From positions 692,051-756,050 of the forward strand of contig NZ_BMZE01000001.1 in the NCBI RefSeq assembly GCF_014652635.1: a stretch of DNA of 64,000 bases, read 5' to 3'. Shown one piece after another: positions 20,250 to 29,635 of the stretch. The position numbers and the translations under genes were made by a program. How positions within the stretch are numbered: position 1 is the stretch's first letter; the number at the start of each line of letters is the position of its first letter. Below the pieces are notes generated by a model. It searched no databases and was not told the origin of the DNA. It saw nothing but the letters and a program-made list of their open reading frames with translations. The stretch comes from Devosia pacifica. GTDB taxonomy: Bacteria > Pseudomonadota > Alphaproteobacteria > Rhizobiales > Devosiaceae.

Positions 20250-20986
20250 TTCACCAGCTCAAATGTGCCGTCCGGGTTCTCAATGGCAGCGGTGCAGCTT
20301 TCCACCCAGTCTCCGGTGTTGATGTAGTGCACACCGAACCTGTCATGCATGTCGGCAAAGTGAATATGCCCGCAGATGACACCATCGACGCCCGATTCGC
20401 GTGCCTCGTGTACCAGGGCCTCCTCGAAATGGCCGATGACGCTGACAGCGTTCTTGACCTTCTGCTTGGCCCAGGCAGACAACGACCAGTATTGCAGGTT
20501 GAGCCGACGCCGTGCCCAGTTCACGAGCACATTCATTCGCAGCACGGTGTTGTAGGCCCAGTCCCCCACATGGGCGAGCCATTTGGCGTGCATCACAACC
20601 ACGTCGAACTGATCGCCGTGGATGACCAGATACGTCTTTCCTGTGGCACTGGTATGAATGGTGCGGTCGACGAACTCGACCTCGCCAAAATAAGTACCGA
20701 GATACTCGCGCAGGAATTCATCGTGATTGCCGGGGATGTAGACGATGCGTGTGCCGGCATTGGCTTTCTCGAGCAGCACCTGCACGAGGATGTTATAGTC
20801 GCTGGGCCAGTACCAATTGCGCCCGAGCCGCCAGCCATCAACAATGTCTCCGACAAGATAGATGGTTTCGGCGTCGTGATTTCTCAGGAACTCTGTGAGT
20901 TGGCCGACTCGAGCCATACGCATGCCCAGGTGCACATCAGAGATAAACAGCGACCTGACGTGCCGTACTTCGCGCTCCTGGGTCAT
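20189..20986 (-). CDS. UDP-2,3-diacylglucosamine diphosphatase-like metallophosphoesterase
   Basis: A 265-residue calcineurin-fold phosphoesterase with all metal-binding blocks: SDVHLG, GDIVDGW, GNHDE and GHIH. The LpxH-type insert with aromatic residues (WRLGRNWYWPSDYN) places it near LpxH, which releases UMP from UDP-2,3-diacylglucosamine in lipid A synthesis. Alphaproteobacteria usually use LpxI for that step, so this LpxH-like enzyme may act on another nucleotide-sugar lipid or phospholipid. It overlaps the glycosyltransferase gene by 61 bases and both read leftwards as a pair. The precise substrate is unknown. Confidence 0.85.
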   Translation of the reverse strand: MTQEREVRHVRSLFISDVHLGMRMARVGQLTEFLRNHDAETIYLVGDIVDGWRLGRNWYWPSDYNILVQVLLEKANAGTRIVYIPGNHDEFLREYLGTYFGEVEFVDRTIHTSATGKTYLVIHGDQFDVVVMHAKWLAHVGDWAYNTVLRMNVLVNWARRRLNLQYWSLSAWAKQKVKNAVSVIGHFEEALVHEARESGVDGVICGHIHFADMHDRFGVHYINTGDWVESCTAAIENPDGTFELVKWTEMAVTERRRFRLRRAAQ

Positions 20987-21041
20987 ATCGCTCCTCGATT
21001 CGCCGGTCTGCAGGTACGATCAAGACCGACCTACCCGCGGA

Positions 21042-21638
21042 TTACAACAGGAACAAGACCACAGCCAGCATCATCAGGCCAGCGAGGATCAAGCCCAGAT
21101 ACTGCTCCAGCCCTGTTCTGCGGAGAAAGCGCTCAAGCTGTTGCCCGAACACCATCCAAAGGCTGCCCGAGAAAGGGCCGAGAGCAAGGCAGCCCAAGGT
21201 CAGAGCCGATAACAGCAGCAGTCGGCTTGCCTGCGCAGATGTGACGACGAGGGTGACGAACGAAATGGCCATCGCCCACGCCTTTGGATTGATCCACTGG
21301 AACAACGCCGCCTCGATAAACCGCATCGGACGCTCCCGTGCCCGCACATTGCCGATTTTGAGGCCGAGCAAGGTGAAAGCCATCCATGCGAAGTAGGCAG
21401 CAGCCAGCCAGCGCATCACCTGCTTGATTTGCGGAAACTGCGCAAAGACTTCTCCCAGTCCGAGTCCGACGACGAAGACCATGAGCGGAAAGCCGACAAC
21501 GATGCCGAGCAGATGCGGGATGGTGCGCTTCAGCCCGAACTTCGCACCCGACGCCATCAGCATCAGATTGTTGGGACCAGGCGAGAAGAACGTGGGAATG
21601 GCCGCGGTAAGAAACGCGAGCACAGGAAGGGAGTCCAT
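21042..21638 (-). CDS. LysE/RhtB family amino acid exporter
   Basis: A 198-residue inner-membrane protein with about six hydrophobic helices and the LysE hallmark FFSPGPNNLMLMASG near residue 18, plus FQWINPKAW near the middle. The family exports amino acids such as homoserine, threonine or lysine; the substrate here is not predictable. The start is the ATG at 21638; a TTG immediately before it adds one residue. No regulator of the usual LysG/ArgP type is next to it. Confidence 0.88.
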   Translation of the reverse strand: MDSLPVLAFLTAAIPTFFSPGPNNLMLMASGAKFGLKRTIPHLLGIVVGFPLMVFVVGLGLGEVFAQFPQIKQVMRWLAAAYFAWMAFTLLGLKIGNVRARERPMRFIEAALFQWINPKAWAMAISFVTLVVTSAQASRLLLLSALTLGCLALGPFSGSLWMVFGQQLERFLRRTGLEQYLGLILAGLMMLAVVLFLL

Positions 21639-21713
21639 CAAAGGCTCATTTTATGTCAGCATAACTGACCTATAATTAGCCTCTTTCCCTGCCATTCGCA
21701 AGCGCGCGCTTAT

Positions 21714-22802
21714 TCAGCCGAGCATGGATTTCAGCGCGGTTATGCGCTGGTAACTCTCGCGAATTCGGTTCGCGAAAGCCGGATCCCGCTCAGCCTCATC
21801 AAGGAGGATGCCGCGCACCCTCGCCGCAAGGTTGGGATCGTAAGCTGCGGTGTTCGAGAACAGGAGCACATCCATCCCGGCCCGAACCGCCTGGATAACC
21901 GTGTTCTCCAGGGAAAAATGCTCGCGAATGGCGCCCATTTCGAGGTCATCGCTGATGACAACACCATCGAACCCCAGCTGATCGCGCAGCACGTCGGTGA
22001 TCCACACCGGGGAAAGGCTTGAGGGCAGACCGCTGACGCCGCCCGAATACTCTTCGTGGTAGAGGTGCCCAATCATTACAAAGTCATTGTATCCGGCCGA
22101 AATCAGCTGCCTGTACGGCTCGAGCTCGGCCTCCTGCCAACTGTCTGTAATATCGACAAATCCTTCGTGACTGTCTGCAGTCGACGAGCCGTGCCCCGGA
22201 AAATGCTTGAGCGCTGTCAGGATCCCGGCGGCGTGGTGGGCATTGATGAATGCTGCGTTATAGGCGGTAACGGTTTCCGCATCGGCTGCGAACGCACGTC
22301 CGTATCGAGCGATGATCTGGTTGTCAGGATTGAGGTCGAGATCCGCCACGGGACCGAAATTCACGTTGAACCCTACGGCTGCGATCTGTTCGGCCATGTC
22401 CGCATAGAGCGACTGCGCTTCTGCCGGCGTCCTGCTTTGCGCCACGCTGCGGGCGTTAGGGATTTCACGAAAACCGACATCCTCGGTGAGCCTTTCAACC
22501 GCGCCCCCCTCCTGGTCGAGCGTGATGAAGGGAACGGGGGAAGCGGACGAACGAAAAGCGGCGTTCATCTCGGCCACAGCATCCAGCGACGCGACGTTTC
22601 GCTTCAAATACATGACCCCGCCCAATCGACCGGCGGCGATCTCGCTGCTCAGTGCCTGCACGGACGAATCGGAGGCCGCGTCACCCTCGAATCCCACCAG
22701 CACCATCTGGCCCGCCATTTGTTCGAGCGTTTGAGCGGAGGCGGGCAGCGCCACTGCGAGCGTGGCGGCTGCTATGAGACCGAGTTTGGCAAATGCAATC
22801 AT
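21714..22802 (-). CDS. Secreted glycoside hydrolase family 3 protein, beta-N-acetylhexosaminidase-like
   Basis: A 362-residue protein with a cleavable signal peptide (hydrophobic core LGLIAAATLAVALPASAQ), so periplasmic or secreted. GH3 blocks are visible: LDQEGGAVERL, NFGPVADLD, LKHFPGHGSSTADSH and VVISDDLEMGAI, the last with the nucleophile Asp. KHFPGHG with a following Asp/His is the NagZ-type dyad, suggesting action on beta-N-acetylglucosaminides, possibly peptidoglycan fragments. True NagZ is cytoplasmic, so this exported form may instead process cell-wall or external glycans. It stands alone between the LysE and acs genes. Confidence 0.88.
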   Translation of the reverse strand: MIAFAKLGLIAAATLAVALPASAQTLEQMAGQMVLVGFEGDAASDSSVQALSSEIAAGRLGGVMYLKRNVASLDAVAEMNAAFRSSASPVPFITLDQEGGAVERLTEDVGFREIPNARSVAQSRTPAEAQSLYADMAEQIAAVGFNVNFGPVADLDLNPDNQIIARYGRAFAADAETVTAYNAAFINAHHAAGILTALKHFPGHGSSTADSHEGFVDITDSWQEAELEPYRQLISAGYNDFVMIGHLYHEEYSGGVSGLPSSLSPVWITDVLRDQLGFDGVVISDDLEMGAIREHFSLENTVIQAVRAGMDVLLFSNTAAYDPNLAARVRGILLDEAERDPAFANRIRESYQRITALKSMLG

Positions 22803-22927
22803 GATGCAGAATCAACGTCCCTGTTTCAGAGAGCATGACCGGCACACTCTGCTGAAACAATGGCAGAACAGATCACGACGTTGCGTGTGCCCCGCGCCGG
22901 GCTGGCGCAAAGCAAATCCAAGACAGC

Positions 22928-24874
22928 CTAGCGGTTCTGTCGATGCTCGATGAGATCGTCGACAACGCCAGGGTCGGCAAGGGTCGAAGTATCACCGAGG
23001 CTGCCGAAATCGTTCTCAGCCACCTTGCGCAGAATGCGGCGCATGATCTTGCCGGATCGCGTCTTCGGCAGGCCGGGTGCCCACTGGATCATGTCCGGGC
23101 TGGCAATCGGGCCGATCTCCTTGCGGACCCAGTTTCTCAACTCGGCGCGCAACTCTTCCGATTCTGTTTCACCGGACATTAGCGTCACATAGCAGTAGAT
23201 ACCCTGCCCTTTGACATCGTGCGGATAGCCGACGACGGCCGCCTCCGAAACCTTCGGATGCGCAACGAGCGCGCTTTCGATCTCGGCGGTGCCCAGGCGG
23301 TGGCCGGAGATGTTGAGGACATCGTCGACGCGACCGGTGATCCAGTAGTAGCCGTCCTCGTCCCTGCGACAGCCATCACCGCTGAAATAGTAGCCTTTGT
23401 AAGTCTCGAAATAGGTCGAGACGAACCGCGCATGATCGCCATAGACGGTGCGCATCTGGCCCGGCCAGCTGTCCTTGATGCACAAGACGCCCTGTGCCTC
23501 GGTATCTGTCTGTTCCTGGCCCTCGGGCGAAAGCACCACAGGTTGCACACCGAAAAAGGGCTTGGTAGCCGAACCGGGCTTGGCCGCAATGGCACCAGGC
23601 AGCGGCGTGATCATGTGCCCGCCGGTTTCGGTTTGCCACCACGTATCGACAATCTCGCAGTTCTCCTTGCCGATGTTCCGGTAGAACCACATCCATGCCT
23701 CGGGGTTGATCGGCTCCCCAACCGTTCCCAGAAGGCGCAAGCTCGACAAATCGTTCTTCTGTGTCCAATCGACACCCGCGCCCATCAGCGCGCGAATGGC
23801 AGTGGGCGCAGTATAATAGACCGCGATCTTGTGGCGCTCTATCACCTGCCAGTGCCGGCTGGCGTCGGGCCAATTTGGCACACCCTCGAACATCACGGTG
23901 GTCGCGCCGTTGGCCAGCGGCCCGTAAACGATATAGCTGTGCCCCGTGACCCAGCCGACATCCGCCGTGCACCAGTAGACTTCCCCGTCCTTGTAGTCGA
24001 ACACGCGCTCATGCGTCAGGCTCGCCCACAGCAGATAGCCGCCAGTGGTGTGCAGCACGCCTTTTGGCTTGCCGGTCGATCCGGAGGTATAAAGAATGAA
24101 CAGCGGGTCTTCCGCATTCATCGCCTCTGGGGGGCAATCTGTGGACGCCTGCTGCGAGGCCTCGTGCCACCAGACGTCGCGGCCTTCGCTCACATCGACG
24201 TCGCCGCCGGTATTGCGAACCAGCAGCACCTTCTCGACGCCGGCACAGTCCTTGAGCGCCGCATCGACGTTCTTTTTCAGCGGCACCACCTTGCCACCGC
24301 GCCTACCCTCGTCGGCAGTGACGACAATGTTGCTGTCACAATCGTTGATGCGGCCGGATAAGGCGTCGGGAGAAAAACCAGCGAAGACCACGGAGTGCAC
24401 AGCACCGATGCGCGCACAGGCCAGCATGGCATAGGCCGCCTCGGGGATCATCGGCAAGTAAATGGTGACGCGATCGCCTTTTTTGGCACCGAGCGATTTC
24501 AGCACGTTGGCGAAGCGCGAAACCTCTTCGTGCAGTTCGCGATAGGTAATAGATCGGGAGTCGGCTTTCGGATCATCCGGTTCCCAGATAATGGCGATCT
24601 GGTCGCCGCGCGTCTCGAGGTGGCGGTCAATACAGTTCGCGGCAACGTTCAGCTCGCCGTCCTCGAACCATTTGATGGACACGTCAGGGTAAGCGAAGCT
24701 CGTGTTCTTGACCTTGGTGAATGGCTTGATCCAGTCCAGCCGCGCCGCCTGCTCCCGCCAGAAACCGTCGGGATCGGAGACCGACCGCTCATAGAGCGCC
24801 TCATACTGCTCCTTGGTGGTCAGCGTGTTGGCAATTGCGGTTTCGCTGGGCTCGAAGATGAGCTGATCGCTCAT
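22928..24874 (-). CDS. acs: Acetyl-CoA synthetase (AMP-forming)
   Basis: This 648-residue enzyme makes acetyl-CoA from acetate, ATP and CoA through acetyl-AMP. Diagnostic motifs: [14 protein letters not shown] (P-loop, about residue 265), [40 protein letters not shown], and the C-terminal [14 protein letters not shown] whose lysine is the usual acetylation switch. Length matches Acs. The ATG at 24874 has GGAGG 6 bases before it; an ATG at 24880 abuts that site and is less likely. Confidence 0.96.
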   Translation of the reverse strand: MSDQLIFEPSETAIANTLTTKEQYEALYERSVSDPDGFWREQAARLDWIKPFTKVKNTSFAYPDVSIKWFEDGELNVAANCIDRHLETRGDQIAIIWEPDDPKADSRSITYRELHEEVSRFANVLKSLGAKKGDRVTIYLPMIPEAAYAMLACARIGAVHSVVFAGFSPDALSGRINDCDSNIVVTADEGRRGGKVVPLKKNVDAALKDCAGVEKVLLVRNTGGDVDVSEGRDVWWHEASQQASTDCPPEAMNAEDPLFILYTSGSTGKPKGVLHTTGGYLLWASLTHERVFDYKDGEVYWCTADVGWVTGHSYIVYGPLANGATTVMFEGVPNWPDASRHWQVIERHKIAVYYTAPTAIRALMGAGVDWTQKNDLSSLRLLGTVGEPINPEAWMWFYRNIGKENCEIVDTWWQTETGGHMITPLPGAIAAKPGSATKPFFGVQPVVLSPEGQEQTDTEAQGVLCIKDSWPGQMRTVYGDHARFVSTYFETYKGYYFSGDGCRRDEDGYYWITGRVDDVLNISGHRLGTAEIESALVAHPKVSEAAVVGYPHDVKGQGIYCYVTLMSGETESEELRAELRNWVRKEIGPIASPDMIQWAPGLPKTRSGKIMRRILRKVAENDFGSLGDTSTLADPGVVDDLIEHRQNR

Positions 24875-25023
24875 GTGCATCCTCCATGTGTCTCCCTGAC
24901 TCTTTCTAGTCATCACCAGGCGGTGGGGCAAGGTCGCCGCGCTCTACGTGTTAACCCCATAATGCGTTGCTGCTTCGGCAGACCCGCACAGGCTGCTAGC
25001 GTGCAGTCTCAAGGAGAGCTGCA

Positions 25024-25644
25024 ATGTCCACAGCCGCCATTGTCGAAAACGAAGATCATCAGGTCTCACACGCCACACGACAGCCCTCGGGGTATCGCGC
25101 CGCGACATCTGATGATCTGAAATGGGTTCACGGGCGGCTGATGGAGGCGATCGACACCTCACCGCACTATGCAGCCGACTTCAAAGCCTACGAGAAAGCA
25201 CGCATCTCGCAAGATTATCTCGGGGCGCTGATCGAAGCCGACCCGTTTCACGTCATGGTTTTCGAGCGCAATGGCGAGCCTGCGGCCTTCATGATCAGCG
25301 GGCCGGAACTGGGTACGCTATGGCTGTACTGGTCCTATGTCCTGCCCGAACACCGGCGCAGCCGGCTCGGCCTGTCCGGCATGCGCGACTTCATCGCGCA
25401 TTGGGATAATGGCCGGTTCCACAAGATCGCCACCTATACCAAGCCAGGCAACGACGTGGCCGAAGCGATCATGAAGCGGTTTCAGTACAGGCTGGTGGCG
25501 CGGCTCGAACAGCACATCTTTGGCGAGGACTACCTGCTGTACGAGCGTGCGCTGACAAAGCGCGAGCCAGGATACGACCTTGGGCTTCGGTTGGGCATGC
25601 GCGCCCGACTTGGCCGCAGGGTGCGACGCCTGCTCCGGCTGTAG
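25024..25644 (+). CDS. GNAT-like N-acyltransferase
   Basis: A 206-residue protein with a GNAT-like core: VMVFERNGEPAAFMISG, then WLYWSYVLPEHRRSRLGLSGMRDF, resembling strands 4-5 and the acetyl-CoA loop R-x-x-G/A. Closest look is to acetyltransferases found with exopolysaccharide genes. It converges on the flippase gene with a one-base gap and lies beside a FemAB-like gene, so modification of a sugar or surface polymer is a reasonable inference. The substrate is unknown and the C-terminus is Arg-rich. Confidence 0.65.
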   Translation: MSTAAIVENEDHQVSHATRQPSGYRAATSDDLKWVHGRLMEAIDTSPHYAADFKAYEKARISQDYLGALIEADPFHVMVFERNGEPAAFMISGPELGTLWLYWSYVLPEHRRSRLGLSGMRDFIAHWDNGRFHKIATYTKPGNDVAEAIMKRFQYRLVARLEQHIFGEDYLLYERALTKREPGYDLGLRLGMRARLGRRVRRLLRL

Positions 25645-25645
25645 C

Positions 25646-26971
25646 CTATTCTGCGGGAACCGTGTGCGGGCGACGCAGCCACGCAAAAATCGACACATCC
25701 ACCCGAGCTGTCCGCAGCGCGACATACCATAGCGATATCGACCACAGGCTGATCGCAATCAAAGCTGCGACTGCCGCGCCCATCAGGCCATAGGGTGGCA
25801 CCAGAAGAAGGTTTGCGACAAACAGCGTCGCGAGCCCAAGAAACACCGCCGGTATGCTCGACCAGGGCCGATCATGGATCGACAGGACCACCGAGGCGGG
25901 CCCCATCAGCGAGCGTACGAGCAGCGCCAGGCATAGGACCGACAGCGGCATGGCTCCGGCAGCGAACTCGGGGCCAAACAATCGCAGCGCAAACGGGCCG
26001 AGAAGCGACATGCCGATGAAGAGCAGTGCCGACAGCGCGCCTGCCACGAGATTGGCCTCGCCGACCTTGCGATGAAAGCCTGCTCGGTCGTCGCTCGCCT
26101 CACTCTCGAACATGTCGGGCATGATGACGGCATATACTGCCGCAACGCCGAACGAGATCAGCGAGAAGATGCGCGTACAGATGCCGAAGACCGCCAATTC
26201 CTCGCGCGGCATGTGGGCACTGAGGATCAGAAGGTCGATATCGAAGAAAAAATCGGTGGCGAGCGAAATCAGCACCCACGGCAACGCGAAGCGCCACCAG
26301 CGGCGCACGTGCTGTGGATCATCGAGGGACGAGGCCTGCCCGATGCTTCGCGCCGCCGAAACCACGAAGCCGAAATGCACGATGGATATGACGGCATAGC
26401 CAATCCCCACCACCCAGAGCATGACGGTGAAGGCCGTATCGGGCGATGACAAGAAGATAGAGGCGCCGGCAAAGGCCGCGATCACCACCATCGGCCGGAA
26501 GATAGTATCCGCAAGAAACCCCGCCAATGGGCGCTTCAGGCCGACCAGTACCGCGCCATTGATAAAAACCATGGTGGTGCCAAAAGCCAGGAGGCAAGCC
26601 GGCACGAAGTGGAGCGCCAGCGTACTCGCGCCTTGCCCCAGCAGGTCCAGCAAAGGGTGCCCGAGGATCACCAGCGCCGCGAACATGCCAACTGCATGAC
26701 CGTAGGCGCGCATCAGAAAAGCTCTGAGTTGACGTCGATCCTGACGTGCCCGGTATTCGGCGGCAAAGTAAGTGCCAATGGTCTGAAACCCGAGCGGCAT
26801 CACCACGGCGACGAGATTGACCGTCGCGATGATGACCAGATACTCGCCGAGTATCTCGGCGCCCCAGAAACGCGCGATCATCGCCTGGACAACAAAGATC
26901 AGACCGGCACCGCCGAGACGTGCGCCAAAGATCAACGTCGATTGCGAAGCCAGCCGCCGATAAAGGCTCAT
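25646..26971 (-). CDS. Polysaccharide flippase (MOP/Wzx-like membrane protein)
   Basis: A 441-residue integral membrane protein with 12-14 hydrophobic segments of the MOP/MATE fold. It begins LASQSTLIFGARLGGAGLIFVVQAMIARFWGA, a typical oligosaccharide flippase opening, and contains FDIDLLILS and VLSIHDRPW segments seen in Wzx-like proteins. It would move a lipid-linked glycan across the inner membrane. It overlaps the FemAB-like gene by 4 bases (ATGA), so the two are co-translated. No polymerase or priming transferase lies in the window, so it may belong to a small modification locus or the rest may be elsewhere. Confidence 0.85.
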   Translation of the reverse strand: MSLYRRLASQSTLIFGARLGGAGLIFVVQAMIARFWGAEILGEYLVIIATVNLVAVVMPLGFQTIGTYFAAEYRARQDRRQLRAFLMRAYGHAVGMFAALVILGHPLLDLLGQGASTLALHFVPACLLAFGTTMVFINGAVLVGLKRPLAGFLADTIFRPMVVIAAFAGASIFLSSPDTAFTVMLWVVGIGYAVISIVHFGFVVSAARSIGQASSLDDPQHVRRWWRFALPWVLISLATDFFFDIDLLILSAHMPREELAVFGICTRIFSLISFGVAAVYAVIMPDMFESEASDDRAGFHRKVGEANLVAGALSALLFIGMSLLGPFALRLFGPEFAAGAMPLSVLCLALLVRSLMGPASVVLSIHDRPWSSIPAVFLGLATLFVANLLLVPPYGLMGAAVAALIAISLWSISLWYVALRTARVDVSIFAWLRRPHTVPAE

Positions 26972-28137
26972 TCAGTGTCTCCGGCGCGACGCTCCTGGTC
27001 GGGCCGTGCCTTGGGGTTACGCCACCCATCCACATGTCGCCTCACCTGATGGAAGGCATCGCGGGCAGCGAACGCGCCAAGGCCGGTCAAGTAAGCGAAA
27101 CGGCTGGCCGCGTAGTTGGCGACAGGTGGCACCGGCTGGATAACACCTGCCGTGCCGACCATGCCTTTCTTGAACTGATGCAGGCCCTGGAACCCGTCTG
27201 TGCCTCCAAGGTCGTACCAATCGGCGCAGGTGTTATCGCGCAGCCAGCGGATAATGTGCCAGTGCAGGAAGTACCCGGCTCGCAGGGGCAGCGCTTGATC
27301 GCTGGTCGCACCATACAGATAAACCGCACGGTCACCTGCCTTGAAGATTATGGCGCCCGCCACAAGCGCCTCGTCCTTGCGTACGAAAAAGAGCTCCGGC
27401 CGCAGCGCCTCGGGGTCCATCGTCATTAGCTCATCGACGGTGCCGTAAGCGGAATGGTCTGGGAACTGCTTGCGATCGGTCATGGCATTATAGAGCATGT
27501 GGAAGTCCTCCATCCGCTCCGCGGTTGCGTGCTCGAAGTCCAGACCCTGCTTGAGAGACTTGTTGAGATGATACCGCCACTTCTGATGGAAGCTCTTGCG
27601 AAGACCATCGTCGTCAAGGCGCAGGTTGACGATATAGCGGTCTGGAAACAGCAACTCGGACCCGGGGCGGAACCCTCGGCGGATCAGAGCATCATAGCGC
27701 CGATTGGGGCTAAAGAGCGCGGCCCGCGGCAGCACCGAGAGCATCATCCGGCGGCGCTCGGCATATTCCCCTATCAGGCATTCGATCATTGCGTCATGAA
27801 GTTCATCCGCATCAGGCGCCGCAGTGTCCCGCAGCATCGGCCCCCATTTGGTGATCGCAATGGCGCCTACGCCGAGCGGCAGCCGCTGCACCATCACCAT
27901 CGTGCCACCGACGACCTCGCCGTTGCGCCGGAACACAACGGGTTCCTGCACCACCCCTGGCCAGCGCGACTGCGCGAAGACATGCATCTGCTCCTGGCAC
28001 GCCTCATCGAACCCCGCGATGATCTCGTCCCAGGCCTCGCCGGTGACCAGCTCATGGGTCAGTCGCACCGCACCTGCGGCTCGCGAATAAGCAGCGGACG
28101 GTGCCAGCGATGGCGCGGCCTCGGTAGACACGGACAT
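26968..28137 (-). CDS. FemAB-like GNAT acyltransferase (BioF2-like domain)
   Basis: A 389-residue protein of the FemABX/BioF2-like double-GNAT class. Visible elements are RRNGEVVGGTMVMVQRLPLG, the second-domain core HQKWRYHLNKSLKQGL, LFFVRKDEALVAGAIIFK and YDLGGTDG...LHQFKKGMVG, the last typical of FemAB-type proteins attached to exopolysaccharide loci. Such proteins transfer amino acids or acyl groups to cell-wall or capsular polymers. The coupled flippase downstream supports a surface glycan role; the substrate is not known. Confidence 0.8.
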   Translation of the reverse strand: MSVSTEAAPSLAPSAAYSRAAGAVRLTHELVTGEAWDEIIAGFDEACQEQMHVFAQSRWPGVVQEPVVFRRNGEVVGGTMVMVQRLPLGVGAIAITKWGPMLRDTAAPDADELHDAMIECLIGEYAERRRMMLSVLPRAALFSPNRRYDALIRRGFRPGSELLFPDRYIVNLRLDDDGLRKSFHQKWRYHLNKSLKQGLDFEHATAERMEDFHMLYNAMTDRKQFPDHSAYGTVDELMTMDPEALRPELFFVRKDEALVAGAIIFKAGDRAVYLYGATSDQALPLRAGYFLHWHIIRWLRDNTCADWYDLGGTDGFQGLHQFKKGMVGTAGVIQPVPPVANYAASRFAYLTGLGAFAARDAFHQVRRHVDGWRNPKARPDQERRAGDTE

Positions 28138-28304
28138 GAGACGCTCCAGATTGAAAACTTTGTTGCCATCAACCTAGGTCCCCACCATGGGCAAATTCCT
28201 ACCAGCACTGCCAAATCGACCGAATACCTGGCGCAATGGTTACCCGCTGGTCTCCGAAAATGATAAAAAGTGGCCTTTCGCACGCAAGCTTGGAAAACCG
28301 TAAT

Positions 28305-28324
28305 GGGGCGCCGCTTGGCGCCCC
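28305..28324 (-). terminator. Perfect 8-bp hairpin, possible terminator
   Basis: GGGGCGCC-GCTT-GGCGCCCC lies 14 bases past the stop of the 42-residue gene. On the minus strand it is followed by ATTACGGTTTTCC, a weak T-run, so termination is likely but not certain. Confidence 0.5.
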
Positions 28325-28337
28325 TGCTATGATCAAC

Positions 28338-28466
28338 TCACTTGGATTTCTTGTGCTCTCCAAGGGTGACGGCACCCTTCGTCGACGCTGCGGCGGCGAT
28401 CGTCTTGAGCTTCTCCTGCTTGGGCTTTTTCGCTTCGCGGTTTCCCCGCATCTGACCTTTGGCCAT
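28338..28466 (-). CDS. 42-residue basic hypothetical protein
   Basis: A short, strongly basic protein (MAKGQMRGNREAKKPKQEKL at its start, ending GEHKKSK) with an AAAAS run in the middle. The ATG at 28466 has AGGA 9 bases upstream and a perfect hairpin follows the stop, so it looks like a complete small gene rather than a chance frame. Lys/Arg richness suggests nucleic-acid or ribosome contact, but no family function is known to me. Confidence 0.65.
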   Translation of the reverse strand: MAKGQMRGNREAKKPKQEKLKTIAAAASTKGAVTLGEHKKSK

Positions 28467-28578
28467 GGGTGTTCGTCCTGAACAGGACGGAGCATGATCG
28501 CTCCGTCACAAGCGCAGTATGGCACTGCGCGGGGGGAACAGTGATCACAATTTTCTTCAGGAAGATTCTGCTGTGTCG

Positions 28579-29016
28579 CTATCGCTCCCAGCCGTCCCGC
28601 ATCAGCGTATAGGCGAAAGACGCCGTCCAGCCGATGAGCGCGAAGCCGTTCAGCGCTTCGATGCCTGAGATGATCCTGAGCGCCCCGAGTGGGTAGATAT
28701 CGCCGACACCCAGCGTCGTGTAGCTCATCAAGGAGAAATAGAACTGATCAAGGGGCGTGCCTTCGATCTCGCCGGCGAGCGAGCCCCAGCCTGCGGATTC
28801 TGCAATGTGATAAGCTAGCGCATACAGTCCTACTGACAGCAACTGCGCCACAGTGAGCACAGCCATACCGATTAGTGTTCCCGCCTGCCGCTGCAGGCCG
28901 CTGCCCTGCAGCCAGCCTCTAGTGAGGATCATCGCCTGATAGTGCAAGATCAGGGAAAGGCTCATCAAAGTGATTGAAATCAGGATCGCAATCCCGGTTT
29001 CTATAAAACCGTTCAT
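28579..29016 (-). CDS. Two-helix potassium channel family protein
   Basis: A 145-residue membrane protein with an N-terminal helix (GIAILISITLMSLSLILHYQ), a second helix, a pore loop with the filter-like motif YTTLGVGDIYP (compare TVGYGD), and a final helix. It fits the small ion channel-2 family, which forms tetramers. There is no RCK or cyclic-nucleotide domain. The ATG at 29016 opens MNGFIETG; a Zn-ribbon gene ends 18 bases upstream, so the two may be co-transcribed. Confidence 0.82.
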   Translation of the reverse strand: MNGFIETGIAILISITLMSLSLILHYQAMILTRGWLQGSGLQRQAGTLIGMAVLTVAQLLSVGLYALAYHIAESAGWGSLAGEIEGTPLDQFYFSLMSYTTLGVGDIYPLGALRIISGIEALNGFALIGWTASFAYTLMRDGWER

Positions 29017-29033
29017 CGCTTGATACCCCTCGA

Positions 29034-29228
29034 TCAGCAGCGCTTCGATCTGCTACCTTTATCAGCATCGATTGCGACGAGTGTGCCCCATGTGCCGAGA
29101 GTTGCCCCGCAATGGGAACAGGCAACACGCTCGAAGCTGTGCAGATGAACCGCGGTGATCGAATTCCTGATGCCGCAACTATTGCATATAATCTGCGCAG
29201 CACAGGGTCCTATGTCATCCCGTCCCAT
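29034..29228 (-). CDS. Small zinc-ribbon-like protein
   Basis: A 64-residue protein with two CxxC pairs, IICNSCGIRN and VACSHCGATLG, spaced as in zinc ribbons. GGAG 6 bases before the ATG at 29228 supports the start. It precedes the potassium channel gene by 18 bases on the same strand. No function is recognised; metal binding is inferred from the cysteine spacing. Confidence 0.65.
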   Translation of the reverse strand: MGRDDIGPCAAQIICNSCGIRNSITAVHLHSFERVACSHCGATLGTWGTLVAIDADKGSRSKRC

Positions 29229-29328
29229 GACTGGCTCCCCAAGGCATTAAGTATGAGGAGCAGTTTGTGTCATCGACGTCGCGAGCGATACACAGGGTGC
29301 GCAACCGTACGCCAGCGCGTGACGTGTG

Positions 29329-29565
29329 CTAGTCGAACTTCACGACCTCCTGTGCGGTGATCGTGCCGAGGACCAGCCCCTCTCCATCGCACACATTGAT
29401 GCGCATGTGGTCAAGCGACCGGCCTTGTAATATGCGGCTCGCGACGAGCTCACGCACCGAACGTAAAGCTTCAGCCTGCGCCAGAGCAAATGTAGCGAAC
29501 TCACTTCCATCCGGATCGGCAATCGTCTCGTCGTGATCTATGATATTCAAAAAGTATCGCGGCAC
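29329..29565 (-). CDS. DUF6894 family small protein
   Basis: A 78-residue protein opening VPRYFLNIIDHDETIADPDGSEF, the pattern (PRYFF.. D ..DxEG) of the widespread rhizobial DUF6894 family. The start is a GTG at 29565 with GGAG 10 bases upstream. The open frame continues to 29691 but that extension has no family counterpart. The function of the family is unknown. It lies 70 bases downstream of the Crp-family gene, a common arrangement for such regulators and small stress proteins in Rhizobiales. Confidence 0.75.
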   Translation of the reverse strand: MPRYFLNIIDHDETIADPDGSEFATFALAQAEALRSVRELVASRILQGRSLDHMRINVCDGEGLVLGTITAQEVVKFD

Positions 29566-29635
29566 AGCTGTTGATCTCCAAAGGCCCATGTCGCTCAGTA
29601 AATCCAACCGACCCCCGCGTGGTAAAATCAACTTT

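Noticed and set aside
28199-28525. Minus-strand 108-codon ORF over the 42-residue gene
   Set aside because: The 42-residue frame has a ribosome site and a protein-like composition, while the longer frame crosses the hairpin and is Arg/Pro-rich.
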